From Thermodesulfobacteriota bacterium (lineage in GTDB: Bacteria; Desulfobacterota; BSN033; UBA1163), in contig JASEIE010000159.1 of NCBI GenBank assembly GCA_030024065.1, forward strand, positions 1 through 8,826: 8,826 bases of DNA. The letters are read 5' to 3'. Under the pieces are notes generated by a model. The model had not been told where the DNA came from and made no database searches. It saw only the letters and a list, made by a program, of their open reading frames with translations. The translations under genes were made by a program, and so were the position numbers. Shown piece by piece: positions 5,985-8,826 of this stretch (position 1 is its first letter; every line of letters begins with the position of its first letter).

Positions 5985-7358
5985 ATGATTTCAAAGTCAT
6001 TATCTGACGAGTTTCGTACCATTGTAGGCAATGAGTGGTTCCTTGATACATCTGAGGATCTTGCTACCTATTCCTACGATGGCTTCCTGCCTGAATTCAA
6101 ACCGGATGCCATATTAGTTCCAAGAAGTACCGATGAGATTTCGAAGATCATGCGGCTGGCAAACCGGGAAAGAATTAACATCACTCCTCGCGGGGCGGGG
6201 ACAAATATTTGTGGCGGCTCGGTAGCGAAGGAGGGAGGTATTATTATTGCCTTTCATCGGATGAACAAAATCTTGGAAATTGATCCAGAGAACACGTGTG
6301 CCGTTGTTCAACCCGGTGTCGTAAATGCTGACTTGCAAAAAGAGGCTGCTCGATATGGTCTGATGTATCCTCCAGATCCAGCCAGTATGTTCGTCTCCAC
6401 CATAGGTGGCAATGTTGCCTTAAATGCGGGTGGCCCAAGAGGCGTTAAGTATGGGGTAACCAGGGATTATCTCCTGGGTCTCGAAGTTGTGCTTCCTTCC
6501 GGAGAGGTGATTAAGACGGGTGGTAAGACTCTAAAGAACGTGAGCGGATATGATCTCACAAGGCTCTTATGTGGTTCTGAAGGGACGCTGGGGATATTCA
6601 CTGAGATAATAGTGAGATTGATCCCATTGCCCCCAGCAAAGGCCACTCTTCAAGCCGTATTTTCGAATCTTGATGATGCGGCAATGACGGTGTCGGCTAT
6701 CATCAGTTCCGGGATCGTCCCTACCACTCTCGAATTGCTTGATCGAGTTGTCCTTGATGCGATCAGGAATTATGGAGGGGCAGAGTTTTCCAAAGAGGCA
6801 GAAGCATTACTTCTGATTGAGGTGGATGGTGAAGAGGCACTGGTTGAGGGACAAGGGAAAAGGATTGAGAAATTTTGCAAAGCGAGAGGAGCCATCGAGG
6901 TACAGAGGGCTAAAAGCCCAGAAGAGACAGAGAGATTATGGCAGGCGAGAAGAACCGCCTTTGGTTCTGTTGCAAGGTTAAGACCTAATTGCATTGTAGA
7001 GGACGCTACCGTACCCGTAAAAAGCCTTCCTGAGATGATCAGGAAGATTGTTGAGCTCGCAGGTAAATATCATTTAAAAATAGGAATATTGGCCCATGCG
7101 GGCGACGGAAATCTCCACCCCCTTATTATGACCGACCATCGGGACAAGGAGGAAATGGTTCGAATCGATGATGCCTTAGAGGAAATGTATGAAGCAGCCA
7201 TTGCAATGGGTGGTACACTTTCCGGAGAACATGGCATTGGCATTGCTAAAAAGAGATTCATGCCAATGGAGTTCAGCCAGAGTGCCATAGAGATTATGCG
7301 GGGGATCAAGAGGGTCTTTGATCCGAACAATATCCTCAATCCGGGCAGTTTTCTTTAA
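5985..7358 (+). CDS. glcD: FAD-binding 2-hydroxyacid oxidase / dehydrogenase subunit (GlcD family)
   Basis: A 457-aa flavoprotein that oxidises a 2-hydroxyacid such as D-lactate or glycolate to the 2-oxoacid. The N-terminal FAD-binding (PCMH-type, FAD_binding_4) domain covers about 38-215. It shows TPRGAGT (67-73), PPDPAS (129-134), STIGGNVALNAGGPRGVKYG (138-157) and NVSGYDLTRLLCGSEGTLG (185-203). The C-terminal FAD-oxidase domain holds the metal/substrate histidine motifs HAGDGNLHP (371-379) and GEHGIG (414-419) and ends in FDPNNILNPGSFL, as is standard. I start it at ATG 5985 because GGAG (5972-5975) lies 9 nt upstream. The longer in-frame start at 5916 would overlap the previous gene and add residues unlike the family; 5970 is also possible. 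It is followed 29 bp later by the GlcF-like subunit, its likely redox partner. GlcE is absent, as in many two-component versions. Confidence 0.93.
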   Translation: MISKSLSDEFRTIVGNEWFLDTSEDLATYSYDGFLPEFKPDAILVPRSTDEISKIMRLANRERINITPRGAGTNICGGSVAKEGGIIIAFHRMNKILEIDPENTCAVVQPGVVNADLQKEAARYGLMYPPDPASMFVSTIGGNVALNAGGPRGVKYGVTRDYLLGLEVVLPSGEVIKTGGKTLKNVSGYDLTRLLCGSEGTLGIFTEIIVRLIPLPPAKATLQAVFSNLDDAAMTVSAIISSGIVPTTLELLDRVVLDAIRNYGGAEFSKEAEALLLIEVDGEEALVEGQGKRIEKFCKARGAIEVQRAKSPEETERLWQARRTAFGSVARLRPNCIVEDATVPVKSLPEMIRKIVELAGKYHLKIGILAHAGDGNLHPLIMTDHRDKEEMVRIDDALEEMYEAAIAMGGTLSGEHGIGIAKKRFMPMEFSQSAIEIMRGIKRVFDPNNILNPGSFL

Positions 7359-7387
7359 CTCTTTTTAATGAAGACCTGAGGAACAAG

Positions 7388-8524
7388 ATGATTCCAAAGG
7401 CTGTAGCTGACAATTTCGATCAGTGTATTAAATGTGGACTTTGTCTGGCAACATGTCCTGTTTGTAGAGAGCTTTTTCTTGAGAAGTACACGCCAAGGGG
7501 CAAGATTCAATTGTCCAGATATTACTGCCAGGGAGAATTGAGTTTGACAAGTCACTATCAGGACATCTTTGCAAAATGCCTCCTTTGTAAAGCATGTGCG
7601 GTGACGTGTCCAAGTGGCGTGGATCTCAGCAAAGTTTTTATCACGATGCGAGAAGAAATTACCAAAAAGATGGGAGTCCATCTCAAGATGGAAGAGGTAG
7701 TACGGTCAATCGCTGTTTACCACAACATTTCCAACGAGGATAACTCGAAACGTGGAGAGTGGAAGGATCTTCTAAAAGACCTTCCAGACCATATATATGC
7801 GAAGGATAAAGCAGAGGTGGTCTACTTTGTAGGCTGTGTTGCCTCCTTCTTTCCCATGGTTCAACGAATCCCCAGAAACCTTGTTCGTATCTTAAACTTT
7901 GCTGATATAGACTTCACCATTCTGGGAGGAGAGGAATGGTGCTGCGGCTTTCCGCTTATCGGGGCTGGAGTTCCTGAAAAGGCCCGGGAATTGATGAGAC
8001 ACAACCTAGAAAAAGTCAAGAATTTAGGGGCCCAAATGGTTGTTTTTTCCTGTCCTTCCTGTTACCAAACCTGGAGGGAATACTATGATACGGATTTAGA
8101 CCTTCTCCATTCCACCCAATTCATTGAAAGGCTGATCAAGAATGGAACCCTGCAGTTGAGGAAAGTGAGCACCTCGGTGACCTACCATGACCCTTGCGAC
8201 TTAGGTAGAAATGGCGGGGTTTATGATGCACCGAGGGAGATATTAAAATCTATCCCCGGCCTCACCCTTGTGGAACTTGGAAATATTCGTGCCCAAAGTG
8301 TCTGCTGTGGAGGAGGTGGTAATTTGGAGATGGCAGATTCGGCTCTCTCGGGAACGTTGGCCCAGAAGAAAATTGAGGAGATCCAGCGAACCGGTGCTAA
8401 CACTGTCGTGACCTCTTGCCAGCAGTGCATCCGAACAATTAAATCCAGGGCAAGGAGGCAGAAGATCAATCTTAATGTATTGGACATCTCAGAATTGGTA
8501 ATCAAAGCAATGTCTAATGATTGA
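7388..8524 (+). CDS. glcF: Iron-sulfur subunit of 2-hydroxyacid oxidase (GlcF / CCG-domain family)
   Basis: A 378-aa iron-sulfur electron-transfer protein. Two [4Fe-4S] ferredoxin motifs lie at the N-terminus: C13, C16, C19, C23 and C64, C67, C70, C74. Two complete cysteine-rich CCG domains follow: C150, C185-C186, C222, C225; and C270, C306-C307, C344, C347. CCG domains in GlcF and HdrB/HdrD-type proteins bind a further iron-sulfur cluster or form the quinone-side or partner-side contact. It would accept electrons from the GlcD flavin and pass them to quinone or another carrier at the membrane face. It has no signal peptide. GAGG (7378-7381) is 6 nt before the ATG. At 378 aa it is slightly shorter than E. 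coli GlcF (about 407 aa), but all cysteine sets are intact. It follows glcD directly; a 123-bp gap follows. Confidence 0.93.
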   Translation: MIPKAVADNFDQCIKCGLCLATCPVCRELFLEKYTPRGKIQLSRYYCQGELSLTSHYQDIFAKCLLCKACAVTCPSGVDLSKVFITMREEITKKMGVHLKMEEVVRSIAVYHNISNEDNSKRGEWKDLLKDLPDHIYAKDKAEVVYFVGCVASFFPMVQRIPRNLVRILNFADIDFTILGGEEWCCGFPLIGAGVPEKARELMRHNLEKVKNLGAQMVVFSCPSCYQTWREYYDTDLDLLHSTQFIERLIKNGTLQLRKVSTSVTYHDPCDLGRNGGVYDAPREILKSIPGLTLVELGNIRAQSVCCGGGGNLEMADSALSGTLAQKKIEEIQRTGANTVVTSCQQCIRTIKSRARRQKINLNVLDISELVIKAMSND

Positions 8525-8535
8525 TTTCCGGGACA

Positions 8536-8551
8536 AAAGCCATTTGGCTTT
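8536..8551 (+). terminator. Short hairpin after the iron-sulfur subunit gene (weak terminator candidate)
   Basis: AAAGCC and GGCTTT form a perfect 6-bp stem around a 4-nt ATTT loop, 11 nt past the glcF stop codon. It is followed by CCTCCCATTTAC, without a T-run. It could pause or partly stop transcription but is not a strong intrinsic terminator, so read-through into the next gene is likely. The rest of the 123-bp gap holds only a weak promoter-like pair (TTGATT at 8590-8595, then TG and TAATTT at 8613-8618, spacing 17). Confidence 0.28.
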
Positions 8552-8647
8552 CCTCCCATTTACTTCAAGTTTTGACCTCTAATTCCGTCTTGATTTTTCA
8601 GCGGTCCCCTGTTAATTTTCATCTACTAAAGAATGAGAGGAAAAGAG

Positions 8648-8826
8648 ATGAAGACTGTGATCATTGGTGCGGGAGCGATGGGGAGCCTCTTTGGTGGGCT
8701 TTTCTCTCTTTCCGGAGAGGAAGTCTGGCTGGTTGACATCTGGAAGGAACATGTTGACGCCATCCGCTCAAAAGGCCTCGCCATGGAGGAGAAAGGAAAG
8801 GTTCAGGCTGTTTCGGTCAATGCCAC
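8648..8826 (+). CDS. 2-dehydropantoate 2-reductase (PanE/ApbA) family protein, N-terminal part
   Basis: The gene runs off the right edge; 59 complete codons are visible. The protein starts with a Rossmann NAD(P)-binding motif, VIIGAGAMGSLFGG (residues 4-17), then VWLVDIWKEHVDAIRSKGL, the strand and helix pattern typical of ketopantoate reductases. The ATG at 8648 has AGAGG (8636-8640) 7 nt upstream and lies just before the Rossmann strand, so the start is well supported. Family members reduce 2-oxoacids with NADPH: true PanE makes pantoate for coenzyme A. Paralogs beside catabolic genes are often annotated the same way but have unknown substrates. Its position after a 2-hydroxyacid oxidation set suggests a 2-oxoacid substrate (inference). 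The catalytic lysine and glutamate and the C-terminal domain are outside the window. Confidence 0.85.
   Translation, partial: MKTVIIGAGAMGSLFGGLFSLSGEEVWLVDIWKEHVDAIRSKGLAMEEKGKVQAVSVNA

Noticed and set aside
8221..8559. Minus-strand open reading frame of 112 codons over the end of glcF
   Set aside because: It is antisense to the second CCG domain of the iron-sulfur protein, whose cysteine pattern is intact; no family resemblance is visible.
8521..8736. Plus-strand open reading frame of 71 codons after glcF
   Set aside because: It overlaps the glcF stop and the PanE-family start in another frame, and its translation has no family resemblance; the PanE frame from 8648 has an SD site and a Rossmann motif.

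Overview
This window looks like an accessory catabolic locus from a Gram-negative-type bacterium of moderate GC content (coding regions sampled by eye run from the mid-30s to about 50% GC). TRAP transporters with a periplasmic binding protein, strong Shine-Dalgarno (SD) sites of the AGGAGG type, and a flavin plus iron-sulfur 2-hydroxyacid oxidase are common in anaerobic or facultative Desulfobacterota (former Deltaproteobacteria) and some related groups. That placement is an inference; no marker gene here fixes the taxonomy.

Layout. Positions 113-709 (minus) and 984-1571 (plus) encode two divergently transcribed, clearly homologous regulators, each an XRE-type helix-turn-helix joined to a cupin sensor domain. 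They are separated by an extremely AT-rich control region of about 274 bp. It contains a sigma-70-like promoter in each direction and several short palindromes. From 1674 onward all genes are on the plus strand and closely spaced: dctP (periplasmic binding protein), dctQ and dctM (membrane subunits) form a complete TRAP transporter. They are followed by a LarA-N/DUF2088 lactate-racemase-like protein, a GlcD-type FAD oxidase and a GlcF-type iron-sulfur protein. The start of a ketopantoate-reductase-family (PanE/ApbA) gene is cut by the right edge.

How the genes fit together (inference from families and order). The binding protein resembles the TakP branch of DctP proteins, known for binding 2-oxo and 2-hydroxy monocarboxylates. 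The transporter would import a small 2-hydroxy (or 2-oxo) acid. The LarA-like protein could interconvert its enantiomers, and the GlcD/GlcF pair would oxidise the hydroxyacid to the 2-oxoacid and pass electrons to the quinone pool or another carrier. The PanE-like enzyme could act on the resulting 2-oxoacid with NAD(P)H. The XRE-cupin regulators probably sense the substrate or a product. I propose a self-contained 2-hydroxyacid uptake, racemisation and oxidation module; the substrate cannot be read from the sequence.

Other points of note: a long hairpin between dctP and dctQ, a nearly perfect anti-SD match placed too far from any normal start codon in the dctP leader, a consensus promoter that puts the predicted transcript start directly on the GTG of the minus-strand regulator, and a clear base-composition difference between the two regulator paralogs. 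No tRNA, rRNA, CRISPR array, insertion sequence or phage gene was seen.
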